Under the pieces are notes generated by a model. The model was not told the origin of the DNA. It ran no database searches and saw only the letters and a program-made list of their open reading frames with translations. Shown piece after piece: positions 1 through 5,083 of a stretch of DNA of 6,164 nucleotides. The number at the start of each line of letters is the position of its first letter. The stretch's first letter is position 1. The stretch spans positions 1 through 6,164 of the forward strand of contig JAFNWA010000217.1 in assembly GCA_017383665.1 (NCBI GenBank). Direction: 5' to 3'. A program made the translations under genes and the position numbers. The DNA is from Bacteroidaceae bacterium (GTDB lineage Bacteria; Bacteroidota; Bacteroidia; Bacteroidales; Bacteroidaceae).

Positions 1-486
1 GTTTACAAGGTTCTCATCAAGAATCTTGTACAATGCCGGCATGCTTTCCTTGGCTTTAACAGACAACATCATGATTGGAATCATGTCGGCCGAGAACTTG
101 AAGATGATAGGGTTGTTTACATCTTCAGGCAATGCCGATGTAACCATGTTCAGCTTGTCTCGGACATCGTTGGTCAAGTCGTCGATGTCATAACCGTATT
201 CAAATTCCAGCGTAATCAATGAAATGTTCTCACGTGACTTTGATGTCATGTGCTTCAAGTGCTCAACCGAGTTCAGGGTGTTCTCGAGTGGGCGTGTCAC
301 ATTGGTCTCGATATCTTCAGCACTAGCTCCCGAGTAACTTGTGATAATCATCAAGGTGTTACTCTCGATATCCGGCATAAGGTCTATTGGCAACTTCGTA
401 AAAGAGAAGATACCGAAGATTACGACCGCGATAAAGCAGAGCGCGGTCATAATAGGCCTTTTTACAGCACTTTCATATACACTCAT
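1..486 (-). CDS. RND-family efflux pump inner-membrane subunit, N-terminal part (cut by left window edge)
   Basis: Proton-driven inner-membrane transporter of a tripartite efflux system. Reading from an ATG at 486, the frame stays open to base 1 and gives 162 residues beginning MSVYESAVKRPIMTALCF. Residues about 10-30 form the first transmembrane helix. The periplasmic porter domain begins right after it: LPIDLMPDIE (about 32-41), YSGASAEDIE, VTRPLENTLN, and later DDLTNDVRDKLN and LPEDVNNPII. This order is characteristic of RND permeases. The LP-x-D-LMPDI form and the 'RPLE..L..VE' stretch resemble the CzcA/SwrC/MdtC side of the family more than E. coli AcrB. The family is normally about 1,000-1,050 residues, so roughly 85% lies outside the window, including the proton-relay aspartates of TM4; substrate class cannot be read. 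The start lies 24 nt after the adaptor stop in an A/T-rich gap with no Shine-Dalgarno, and no other in-frame start fits better. It is the last visible gene of the operon. Confidence 0.93.
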   Translation of the reverse strand, partial: MSVYESAVKRPIMTALCFIAVVIFGIFSFTKLPIDLMPDIESNTLMIITSYSGASAEDIETNVTRPLENTLNSVEHLKHMTSKSRENISLITLEFEYGYDIDDLTNDVRDKLNMVTSALPEDVNNPIIFKFSADMIPIMMLSVKAKESMPALYKILDENLVN

Positions 487-510
487 ATTATTAAAATTTT
501 GTCTTGTTTC

Positions 511-1530
511 TTACTTTATTACTTCAACTTCCATTCCGTCCACGAGTTTTTCAACTCCGGCAACAACGACAAACGATCCCGGCTCAATACCTGAAATCAG
601 TTCGTAACGGTTGTCCATGCGACGGCCGAGTTTTACTTTATTGTTCTTAACGACTCCATTCTCGTATGTATATACATAGAAGTCACCGCTTCCGGACTGC
701 TTCTTGACTGCCATATCAGACACCACCACATGCTTCTCTGTGCCAAAGTTTACGATTGCCTTGCCGTACATGCCCGGGCGTACTTTCATATCCTTGTTTG
801 GAAGAATTATCTGGACCGGGAATGTGTGTGTAGCTGCATTGATTGTAGGGTGAATGATATCAATTTTCCCCTCAAATTCTTCATTGCCTAAAGCGTCAAA
901 TGTCAAAGCGATTTCAAGCTCTTTGTTTGTCTTTGTATAATCGGCCTCGCTGATGTTGATTTTCATCTTTACAGGTTGTATCTGCTCAACGACAAGTATT
1001 GGCTGACCACCGTACATGTCACCGTCATCGTAGTTGCGTGCAGAAATCACGCCGTCGATTGGGCTTACAAGGATTGTGTTCTCCAAACGGCTGTCAAGGT
1101 TTTTCTTTGCAACCTCGAGCTGTGTCTTCATATTGTCGTACTCCGATTTTGAAGTTCCACCAATCTTGTAAAGCTCTTCGATGCGGTTAAAGTTTGCAAC
1201 CTGATTGTCGAACTGCAACTTCAACTGGTCGAGACTGCTTGCATCGAGCAATACCAGTTGCTGTCCTTTTGTTACATAATCACCTACCTCTACAAGGATC
1301 TTGGCAATTCTCAAAGGTGAGTTAGGAATGATATTGTTCTTTACTTCAGCTTCAACGGTAGTGGCGTATTCTCCAATCTGCGCCACATCCTCGGCATTTA
1401 CCTGCATGATTTTTACCACGGGCTTTTCTGCCTTTACTCCCTGGGCTCCCTTCTCGCTCTTCTCTGCATTACCGCATGAACAAAGCAATGCTGTTGCGAT
1501 AAATGCAATTAGTGTCAGATTCTTTTTCAT
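511..1530 (-). CDS. RND efflux periplasmic adaptor (membrane-fusion protein), lipoprotein
   Basis: Links the RND pump to the outer-membrane channel and stabilises the complex in the periplasm. It has 339 residues, near the family norm. The N-terminus is a lipoprotein signal: MKKN, a hydrophobic stretch, then the lipobox L16-C17-S18-C19, so Cys19 should be lipidated. The biotinyl-lipoyl-like barrel sandwich is split into about 65-98 (I..ILVEVGDYVTKGQQLVLLD) and about 150-183 (ILVSPIDGVISARNYDDGDM). The halves flank a short coiled-coil hairpin at about 99-148. A beta-barrel domain at about 185-262 ends in the classic RPGMYGKAIV. The membrane-proximal domain follows at about 265-338, ending in EKLVDGMEVEVIK. 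Domain order and the RPGM motif identify the HlyD/AcrA family. The short hairpin suggests contact with a TolC-type tip without a very long reach. It lies 15 nt after the outer-membrane factor and 24 nt before the pump, so all are probably cotranscribed. Confidence 0.95.
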   Translation of the reverse strand: MKKNLTLIAFIATALLCSCGNAEKSEKGAQGVKAEKPVVKIMQVNAEDVAQIGEYATTVEAEVKNNIIPNSPLRIAKILVEVGDYVTKGQQLVLLDASSLDQLKLQFDNQVANFNRIEELYKIGGTSKSEYDNMKTQLEVAKKNLDSRLENTILVSPIDGVISARNYDDGDMYGGQPILVVEQIQPVKMKINISEADYTKTNKELEIALTFDALGNEEFEGKIDIIHPTINAATHTFPVQIILPNKDMKVRPGMYGKAIVNFGTEKHVVVSDMAVKKQSGSGDFYVYTYENGVVKNNKVKLGRRMDNRYELISGIEPGSFVVVAGVEKLVDGMEVEVIK

Positions 1531-1545
1531 AGATATATGTTTTTA

Positions 1546-2877
1546 TTATTCTTTTCCTAAAATGTTGTTCAACTCTGATTTTGCTACAAGGTAGTCATAA
1601 ATAGTGTTGTTGTATGACAGTCTTGTGTTGGTGAGCTGTACCTGTGAATTGGTGAGCTCAAGGATTGTACCGTTACCGATGTCATAGCGTTTCTGGCTTA
1701 TTTCAAGTCCCTTTTCCGCAAGTCGTACCGCCTCTTTGTTGCTTGAAAGTTGCTCGGCACTTGCAGTCATGTTGTCAATAAAACTTTGTGCCTTCATGTT
1801 GAGCATACGCTCAGTATTTATTCTTGTCTCTGCCAGTTGGAACTGCTGTACTTTATTTGTCTTAAGGCTTGTGAAGTTGCTTGCATCGTAGAGTGGAATG
1901 CTGAGTGACAGAGCCACTGATGATGCATTGCTCCAGTTATATTTTGCAATGTTCCAGTTTGTGTTTGAAATTGATTGGAGCTGATAAGTGCCAACAAGTG
2001 CAAGTGTAGGCTGGAATGATGTCTGCAACATCTTGCGCTTTTGGTGGAGCAACTCTCCCTGGAGGTCAATCTGCTTAAGTGATGAATTGTTGCTGAGATC
2101 AATCTCTGATATTATGGCTTTTGCCATCTCTGATTCGTAGTTCTTGAGGTTGTCCTTGACTACAAATCTTACATCGGCAGTGATACCCATGAGCACCTTT
2201 AGCTGCAACTGTGCAAGTTCAATACCGTTCTTGCCACTTACAACAGATGGCCAGGCATTGTTCTTCTGTACCTCAGCGCTGATCTTGTCATACTCGCTCA
2301 CAAGGCCCTGCTCAAACATCTTGTTTACAATGTCAAAGTTGGTCTCGGCAAGCTTGAAGTTCTCCAGCAATACATCGTATGAATCCTGTGCGAGCATTAA
2401 CTGGTAGTATGCTTTTGTTACCTGGTTTATGAGGTCTATCTTTGAACCGCGACTCTCCTCAACAGCAAGTTGCAGGTCGCTCTCTGAGAGGTTCATAGCC
2501 TTGTACACCGCAGGGGCGTAGAGAGGAATTGCTACCTGTAGGGCTGCATTCCATGTGTTAGAATCATCCTTACCCATCTTGATTTCCTGGGTTCTTCCCA
2601 TCGCCTCCATTTTCATAGAAGCAACCTTGATGTTATATTGTATTGCACCGTCAAGTGTCACCGAAGGCAAAAGGTTCTGCCATGCCTCGGTTTTTGAAAT
2701 CTCTTTCAGTTGGATGTCCTGTTCTGCAACCTTCATTGTCGGGTTGTCACTCAAGGCTAGTTCTATGGCCTTTTCGAGTGTGATTTCCATTGTCGGAATG
2801 TCCTGTTGCGCATTTGCAGTGAGCGTAAATGCTGTAAGTAATGCTGCAACAGTCATAAATCTCATCTTGATTTTCAT
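1546..2877 (-). CDS. TolC-family outer-membrane efflux channel
   Basis: Trimeric outer-membrane/periplasmic tunnel through which the RND pump exports its substrate. It has 443 residues, normal for the family. Residues 1-23 are a type I signal peptide (hydrophobic core AALLTAFTLT, cleavage likely after ANA23). There is no lipobox cysteine, so unlike OprM it is not lipidated. The mature part shows the internal duplication of the OEP fold. LQVAIPLY (113-120) and LSLSIPLYD (323-331) are equivalent beta-strands. FEQGLVSEYDKISAEVQ (188-204) matches YDIGNGTILELTNSQVQ (398-414) at the helix turn. Long amphipathic helices occupy about 125-230 and 335-440. Met1 at 2877 is 5 nt after the repressor stop, with a weak purine-rich GAAG just upstream; Met5 is an alternative start that keeps the signal peptide. 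Here the outer-membrane gene comes before adaptor and pump, not at the end of the operon. Identification is firm; substrate is not visible. Confidence 0.95.
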   Translation of the reverse strand: MKIKMRFMTVAALLTAFTLTANAQQDIPTMEITLEKAIELALSDNPTMKVAEQDIQLKEISKTEAWQNLLPSVTLDGAIQYNIKVASMKMEAMGRTQEIKMGKDDSNTWNAALQVAIPLYAPAVYKAMNLSESDLQLAVEESRGSKIDLINQVTKAYYQLMLAQDSYDVLLENFKLAETNFDIVNKMFEQGLVSEYDKISAEVQKNNAWPSVVSGKNGIELAQLQLKVLMGITADVRFVVKDNLKNYESEMAKAIISEIDLSNNSSLKQIDLQGELLHQKRKMLQTSFQPTLALVGTYQLQSISNTNWNIAKYNWSNASSVALSLSIPLYDASNFTSLKTNKVQQFQLAETRINTERMLNMKAQSFIDNMTASAEQLSSNKEAVRLAEKGLEISQKRYDIGNGTILELTNSQVQLTNTRLSYNNTIYDYLVAKSELNNILGKE

Positions 2878-2882
2878 AACTT

Positions 2883-3539
2883 CTATATTATTGTTTCATT
2901 TCTTTTTAAATATTCCTCAATAATCTCTTGTCCTTTGGGGGTCGAAATCCCTCTGAGGTAAAAAAGTATCAGTTTTCGTCCCAGTTCATCTGGGGTGTAG
3001 TTGCTTAGTTCTGTGTGTCCTTTCTGCATCTTCACCTCTACGATTGTTGTCAGGTCGCGTTTAAGGATGAATGTGAGAATATTGAAGTCGGCATCTTCGC
3101 GGAAAAGTCCCTGTTGGCGACCCATCTCCATCCATGCGCAGAATTTTTTTGTGTTCAGTTTCTCCTTGTTCTGTTTCTCCTTGCATATTTCGGGATACTT
3201 GTTCAACTCGGAGAAGAATTTGTTGTTCACCTTCTTCAATAGTTTAAAGTGCAGGTTGTACAGTTTAAGTATTATTTCGAGAATGTCCGACGAACTGCGT
3301 ATAATTTCCTTGCCCCTCTCATGCATCTTTTCGTTCTGGAATTTCAGTACTTCGCGCAACAGTTGCTCTTTGTCATTGAATAGCTCGTATATTGTTCGTT
3401 TTGATATTGACAACTTTGCGGCAATGTCGTCCATCTTTACATCCTTGATTCCATGCTCAATGAACAGTTGGTGTGCTGTCTCTATAATTTGACTGTAAAT
3501 TTCCTTTTTGCAGTTTTTTCCCTTCACCTTGTCTCCCAT
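2883..3539 (-). CDS. TetR-family transcriptional repressor of the efflux operon
   Basis: Probable ligand-responsive repressor of its own operon. It has 218 residues, a typical TetR length. The N-terminal DNA-binding domain (about 12-60) shows the family signature: a first helix IYSQIIETAHQLFIEHG (14-30), then KMDDIAAKLSISKRTIYELF (35-54), with the recognition helix around SKRTIYELF, followed by the usual NDKEQLL. Residues about 75-210 are a helical ligand-binding/dimerisation domain with no recognisable sequence motif, as is normal in this family, so the inducer cannot be named. It is the first gene of the transcript, 5 nt before the outer-membrane channel. Its start (MGDKVKGK) lies just downstream of a promoter covered by a 40-bp palindrome, which suggests autorepression together with the pump. 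TetR repressors adjacent to RND operons are the common arrangement (AcrR in E. coli, BmeR in Bacteroides). A few TetR proteins activate, so repression is an inference. Confidence 0.92.
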   Translation of the reverse strand: MGDKVKGKNCKKEIYSQIIETAHQLFIEHGIKDVKMDDIAAKLSISKRTIYELFNDKEQLLREVLKFQNEKMHERGKEIIRSSSDILEIILKLYNLHFKLLKKVNNKFFSELNKYPEICKEKQNKEKLNTKKFCAWMEMGRQQGLFREDADFNILTFILKRDLTTIVEVKMQKGHTELSNYTPDELGRKLILFYLRGISTPKGQEIIEEYLKRNETII

Positions 3540-3553
3540 ATTATTTCACCTTG

Positions 3554-3585
3554 CAAAGATACTGCGAAAACTTTGTTCGAGCAAA
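3554..3585 (-). promoter_or_regulatory. Bacteroidetes-type promoter of the tetR-efflux operon
   Basis: Read on the minus strand there is TATCTTTG at 3561-3554, matching the -7 consensus TAnnTTTG. TTTG at 3585-3582 stands as the -33 box, with a 20-nt spacer. This is the promoter form used by the primary sigma factor of Bacteroides. Transcription would start around 3550-3547, leaving only about 10 nt before the repressor ATG at 3539, so the leader is very short. The -33 box and the whole spacer lie inside the palindrome at 3560-3599. A bound regulator would therefore block RNA polymerase directly. Confidence 0.8.
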
Positions 3586-3599
3586 AAGTTTTCGCAGTA
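3560..3599. promoter_or_regulatory. 40-bp palindrome, probable TetR operator
   Basis: Two perfect 15-bp inverted arms are visible: TACTGCGAAAACTTT at 3560-3574 and AAAGTTTTCGCAGTA at 3585-3599. The 10-nt centre is itself partly symmetric, so 17 of 20 base pairs are complementary overall. It includes the -33 box and overlaps the first two bases of the -7 box of the promoter that drives the repressor gene. Since it lies upstream of the likely transcription start, it should act as DNA and not as an RNA hairpin. At 40 bp it is longer than the roughly 15-20 bp operators of classic TetR proteins, and could take two dimers as QacR-type regulators do. The assignment to this TetR rests on position and symmetry only. 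Confidence 0.78.
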
Positions 3600-3665
3600 A
3601 ATTACGGAAATTTTTCATTATTTAACTTTTATGTCGTTTGTTTTAAAAATGGAGTCGCGATAATG

Positions 3666-3703
3666 AAAAGCATGCCCGCCAAAATGGTCTTTGGCAGGCA
3701 TGC
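3666..3703 (-). terminator. Intrinsic terminator after the winged-helix regulator gene
   Basis: Arms at 3670-3683 and 3690-3703 form a 14-bp stem with a 6-nt loop. On the plus strand one position is a C/A mismatch (3677/3696). In minus-strand RNA the same position is a U-G wobble, so the stem is unbroken only in that direction. It is followed in minus-strand RNA by UUUU (3669-3666) and then CAUUA. It begins 22 nt past the stop of the regulator gene. The U-run is short, but stem quality and position fit termination of the membrane-protein/regulator transcript before the efflux promoter. Confidence 0.82.
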
Positions 3704-3725
3704 GTCAATTCAGGTTGTACTCTTT

Positions 3726-4010
3726 TTATCTGTTAAAGTATGTTTTTAGTGCTTCAATATACTCTTCGAAAGCTTTGAATCCGGTAGTTGTTATCCTGCA
3801 TTTTGTGTGCGGCTTTTTACCCTTGAAGGACTTTTCAACAGAAATATAACCGGCAGCGGAGAGTTTCTCTATCTGTACGCTCAAGTTTCCGGCAGTAGCC
3901 CCTGTTGATTCGCGCAGATATACAAAGTCTGCCTCTTCGCAATTGACCAGTACTGACATGACTGCTAATCGCAGTTCTGAGTGGAGTAGTGGGTCCAGTT
4001 TCTTGAACAT
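3726..4010 (-). CDS. Small winged-helix transcriptional regulator (HTH_34/MarR-ArsR-like)
   Basis: A 94-residue protein consisting of almost nothing but a winged-helix DNA-binding domain. LDPLLHSELRLAVMSVL (5-21) is the first helix and matches the opening of the short 'winged helix DNA-binding domain' family (PF13601-like). DFVYLRESTGATAGNLSVQIEKLSAAGYI (28-56) is the helix-turn-helix, with the recognition helix around NLSVQIEKLSAAG. VEKSFKGKKPHTKCRITTTG (58-77) is a basic beta-wing. A C-terminal helix (FKAFEEYIEALKTYF) could dimerise. There is no cysteine pair or His cluster of an ArsR metal sensor and no separate ligand domain. It starts 4 nt after the stop of the membrane-protein gene, so the two are translationally close and almost certainly cotranscribed. 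Its target is not known; the 15-bp palindrome in the unit's own promoter is the nearest candidate. Confidence 0.87.
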   Translation of the reverse strand: MFKKLDPLLHSELRLAVMSVLVNCEEADFVYLRESTGATAGNLSVQIEKLSAAGYISVEKSFKGKKPHTKCRITTTGFKAFEEYIEALKTYFNR

Positions 4011-4014
4011 AGCT

Positions 4015-4593
4015 TTATTTCGCTTTTTTGTTCATTACATACCCGGGAATGATGAGATTTAGCGTTGCCGCAATGGCAAACAGTAGTGCTGCATCCCATT
4101 TTTCAATATGGAAAAGTGCGATTGTGCACCCAATGCCTGTTATTATTCCGCCAATAGTAATGTAGTTGTTCTTTAATATTACTCCTGTCATTGTCGCTGC
4201 ATATCCAAGCAGAACAGCTGTTATAAAGCTGCAGTAACCTGGCGCAATGAATGCGAAAGCTGTGGCAAGTGTTGTTGCAAATATGCCATATATTATCCAA
4301 ATGTGGCCTACGGTTTTGCTTATGAAGCTTGTTGCTGTATTTTCCTGTTTGCCTTTAATCAGGGTTCGTGTAAGTGGCCATCCTACAATGGGGATACCGA
4401 ACCATAGGAAATTCCATTTAGCGTCGTTTGTTTCCCTTAGCATGAACCATATCAGAACTGAAAATACAAGTACTATCCAACCCCATGTAATAAGTGGTGT
4501 TCCTGCGTTTTTCTCGAAATCTCTTCTGCTTTGGGCAATGGCCTCGCTGATGATTTGCAGGCTTTTTTCGGGTGTCATGTTGTTTGTTTCCAT
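4015..4593 (-). CDS. Conserved-type six-helix membrane protein of unknown function
   Basis: A 192-residue integral membrane protein; I cannot assign a function. A cytoplasm-like N-terminal segment (1-32) contains a predicted amphipathic helix, TPEKSLQIISEAIAQSRRDFEKNAG. Six hydrophobic segments follow at about 33-52, 60-78, 95-117, 121-140, 143-162 and 167-186, ending in the positively charged tail MNKKAK. The Trp-rich patch ITWGWIVLVFSVLIWF and KWNFLWFGIPIVGWPL span TM1-TM2. I see no catalytic motif, signal peptide or transporter signature. The start at 4593 (METNNMTPEK) sits about 80 nt below a clear promoter; Met6 at 4578 is an alternative start. It is the first gene of a two-gene unit with the winged-helix regulator. 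A membrane protein paired with a small DNA-binding protein could sense, sequester or be controlled by it, but nothing in the sequence decides between these. Confidence 0.85.
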   Translation of the reverse strand: METNNMTPEKSLQIISEAIAQSRRDFEKNAGTPLITWGWIVLVFSVLIWFMLRETNDAKWNFLWFGIPIVGWPLTRTLIKGKQENTATSFISKTVGHIWIIYGIFATTLATAFAFIAPGYCSFITAVLLGYAATMTGVILKNNYITIGGIITGIGCTIALFHIEKWDAALLFAIAATLNLIIPGYVMNKKAK

Positions 4594-4679
4594 ATTAAAA
4601 ATATCTTAAATTATTGTAACACATGTTTTTATCACTCGTTATGAACTGTTTTTGCTTGCTTCTTGATCTTTTTGTATTG

Positions 4680-4711
4680 CAAATATAAACAAGTTTATAA
4701 AATAAACCAAA
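4680..4711 (-). promoter_or_regulatory. Promoter of the membrane-protein/winged-helix unit, with a palindrome in its spacer
   Basis: On the minus strand TATATTTG at 4687-4680 matches the -7 consensus TAnnTTTG. TTTG at 4711-4708 is the -33 box, and the spacer is 20 nt, the same as in the efflux promoter. Transcription would start near 4676-4673, giving a leader of about 80 nt before the ATG at 4593. The spacer contains a perfect 6+3+6 palindrome (GTTTAT-AAA-ATAAAC, 4693-4707). Its place between the two boxes is where a repressor would act, and the downstream winged-helix protein is the obvious candidate; that link is an inference. The leader itself shows no strong structure. Confidence 0.75.
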
Positions 4712-4808
4712 TATTTTTACGTGTTTTTTCAAATGTTACATTTTGGTGGTAGATCGGGAGGGGGAGTGTTCGTTTTAATATAGTAAATTCGGATGGGGAT
4801 ATGTGTAT

Positions 4809-4848
4809 AAAACAGCACTCGCCTTTGCGGTTGCAAAAGCGAGTGCTG
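4809..4848 (-). terminator. Strong intrinsic terminator for the secA-side transcript
   Basis: CAGCACTCGC (4813-4822) and GCGAGTGCTG (4839-4848) form the lower stem. TTTGC/GCAAA (4824-4828/4833-4837) forms the upper stem around a GGTT loop. The single C/A mismatch at 4823/4838 becomes a U-G wobble in minus-strand RNA, giving a continuous 16-bp stem. It is followed in that direction by UUUUAUA (4812 downwards). It would end the transcript carrying secA and the acidic protein, leaving a 3' untranslated region of roughly 250 nt through the repeat array. The last stem base also begins the first repeat unit, so the hairpin may be part of that repeat family. Confidence 0.82.
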
Positions 4849-5051
4849 CTCGGTTTGTCGATACTTTTTTATTTTGCATTGACAAACCTCGCTTTGCGCA
4901 ACCCGCCCGGCGTGAATTTTATCCACGCAGCGTGCGACCTGTTGCTGCTCGGCTTGTCGATTCCTTCTTGAAAAATTATTCTTCTAATAATTTTTTTTGT
5001 TGAATTGACAAACCTCGCTATTTACAATTCGCTCGGTTTGTCGATACTTTT
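4848..5051. repeat. Array of three related palindromic repeat units (REP/BIME-like)
   Basis: One end motif, GCTCGGTTTGTCGAT, occurs at 4848-4862 and 5031-5045, and with one change (GGCTT) at 4947-4961. The first and third copies are identical over 21 nt (4848-4868 and 5031-5051). The opposite end motif, ATTGACAAACCTCGCT, occurs identically at 4878-4893 and 5004-5019 and is the near reverse complement (12 of 15) of the first. Read as units bounded by the two motifs, there is one compact unit (5004-5046), one with a longer core (4878-4962), and one with only its right end (4848-4864) attached to the terminator hairpin. The long core carries its own hairpins (GCGTG/CACGC at 4910-4914/4924-4928, and CACGCAGCGTG at 4924-4934). 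Neighbouring ends can also pair across the spacers, for example 4852-4864 with 4876-4888. There is no coding content, and no transposase gene in the window. Confidence 0.75.
4971..4995. repeat. Perfect A/T inverted repeat in the spacer of the palindromic array
   Basis: AAAAATTATT (4971-4980) and AATAATTTTT (4986-4995) are perfect 10-bp inverted arms around CTTCT. The structure lies between two repeat ends (4947-4961 and 5004-5019), which can themselves pair, so it would form the tip of a longer composite hairpin. On the plus strand the right arm runs into further T residues, so it resembles a weak terminator in that direction, but no plus-strand gene precedes it. Confidence 0.6.
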
Positions 5052-5052
5052 C

Positions 5053-5083
5053 TGAAGAAGTTACTCCTCGAGCAACTTCTTCA
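5053..5083 (-). other. Hairpin spanning the stop codon of the acidic-protein gene
   Basis: TGAAGAAGTT (5053-5062) and AACTTCTTCA (5074-5083) are perfect 10-bp inverted arms around an 11-nt loop. The stem contains the end of the coding sequence and the stop codon (TAA at 5063-5061). No U-run follows in minus-strand RNA, so it is not an intrinsic terminator. It could protect the 3' end of the message, or be a by-product of the Lys-Lys-Leu-Leu-Glu-Glu codons. Confidence 0.4.

Larger units (their letters stand above)
4594..5060. other. 467-nt intergenic region: promoter, blank stretch, terminator, palindromic array
   Basis: No credible protein-coding gene lies here. From the left it holds the leader of the membrane-protein gene (4594-4675), its promoter (4680-4711), then about 95 nt (4712-4806) in which I see nothing recognisable apart from a G-rich patch at 4751-4765. 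After that come the terminator (4809-4848) and the palindromic repeat array (4848-5051). Open frames that cross the region encode low-complexity, Arg/Pro-rich or unanchored peptides and follow the repeats, so I treat them as chance. Confidence 0.8.

Noticed and set aside
250..607. Two overlapping plus-strand open frames of 88-114 codons
   Set aside because: They lie antisense to the pump and adaptor genes, whose minus-strand translation gives clear family motifs. The plus-strand peptides resemble nothing and have no promoter.
3600..3665. Possible extra promoter or small gene between the terminator and the TetR operator
   Set aside because: A/T-rich with no TAnnTTTG/TTTG pair at correct spacing and no open frame of note; I see nothing supportable in it.
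3001..3749. Plus-strand open frames of 75-163 codons across and beyond the TetR gene
   Set aside because: Ser/Phe/Leu-rich antisense shadows of the repressor gene; the last one runs through the operator and terminator. No upstream promoter of the TAnnTTTG type on that strand.
4615..4742. Distant inverted match TGTAAC/GTTACA flanking the membrane-gene promoter region
   Set aside because: Only about 6-7 bp over more than 100 nt in A/T-rich sequence; expected by chance.
4729..5003. Small open frames of 65-66 codons in the intergenic region
   Set aside because: They are translated from the terminator hairpin and palindromic repeats, have no clear start context and encode no recognisable domain.
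4848..5051. CRISPR array
   Set aside because: The repeats alternate in orientation, spacing is irregular (99 and 84 nt between forward copies), cores are palindromic and partly related, and no cas gene is present.
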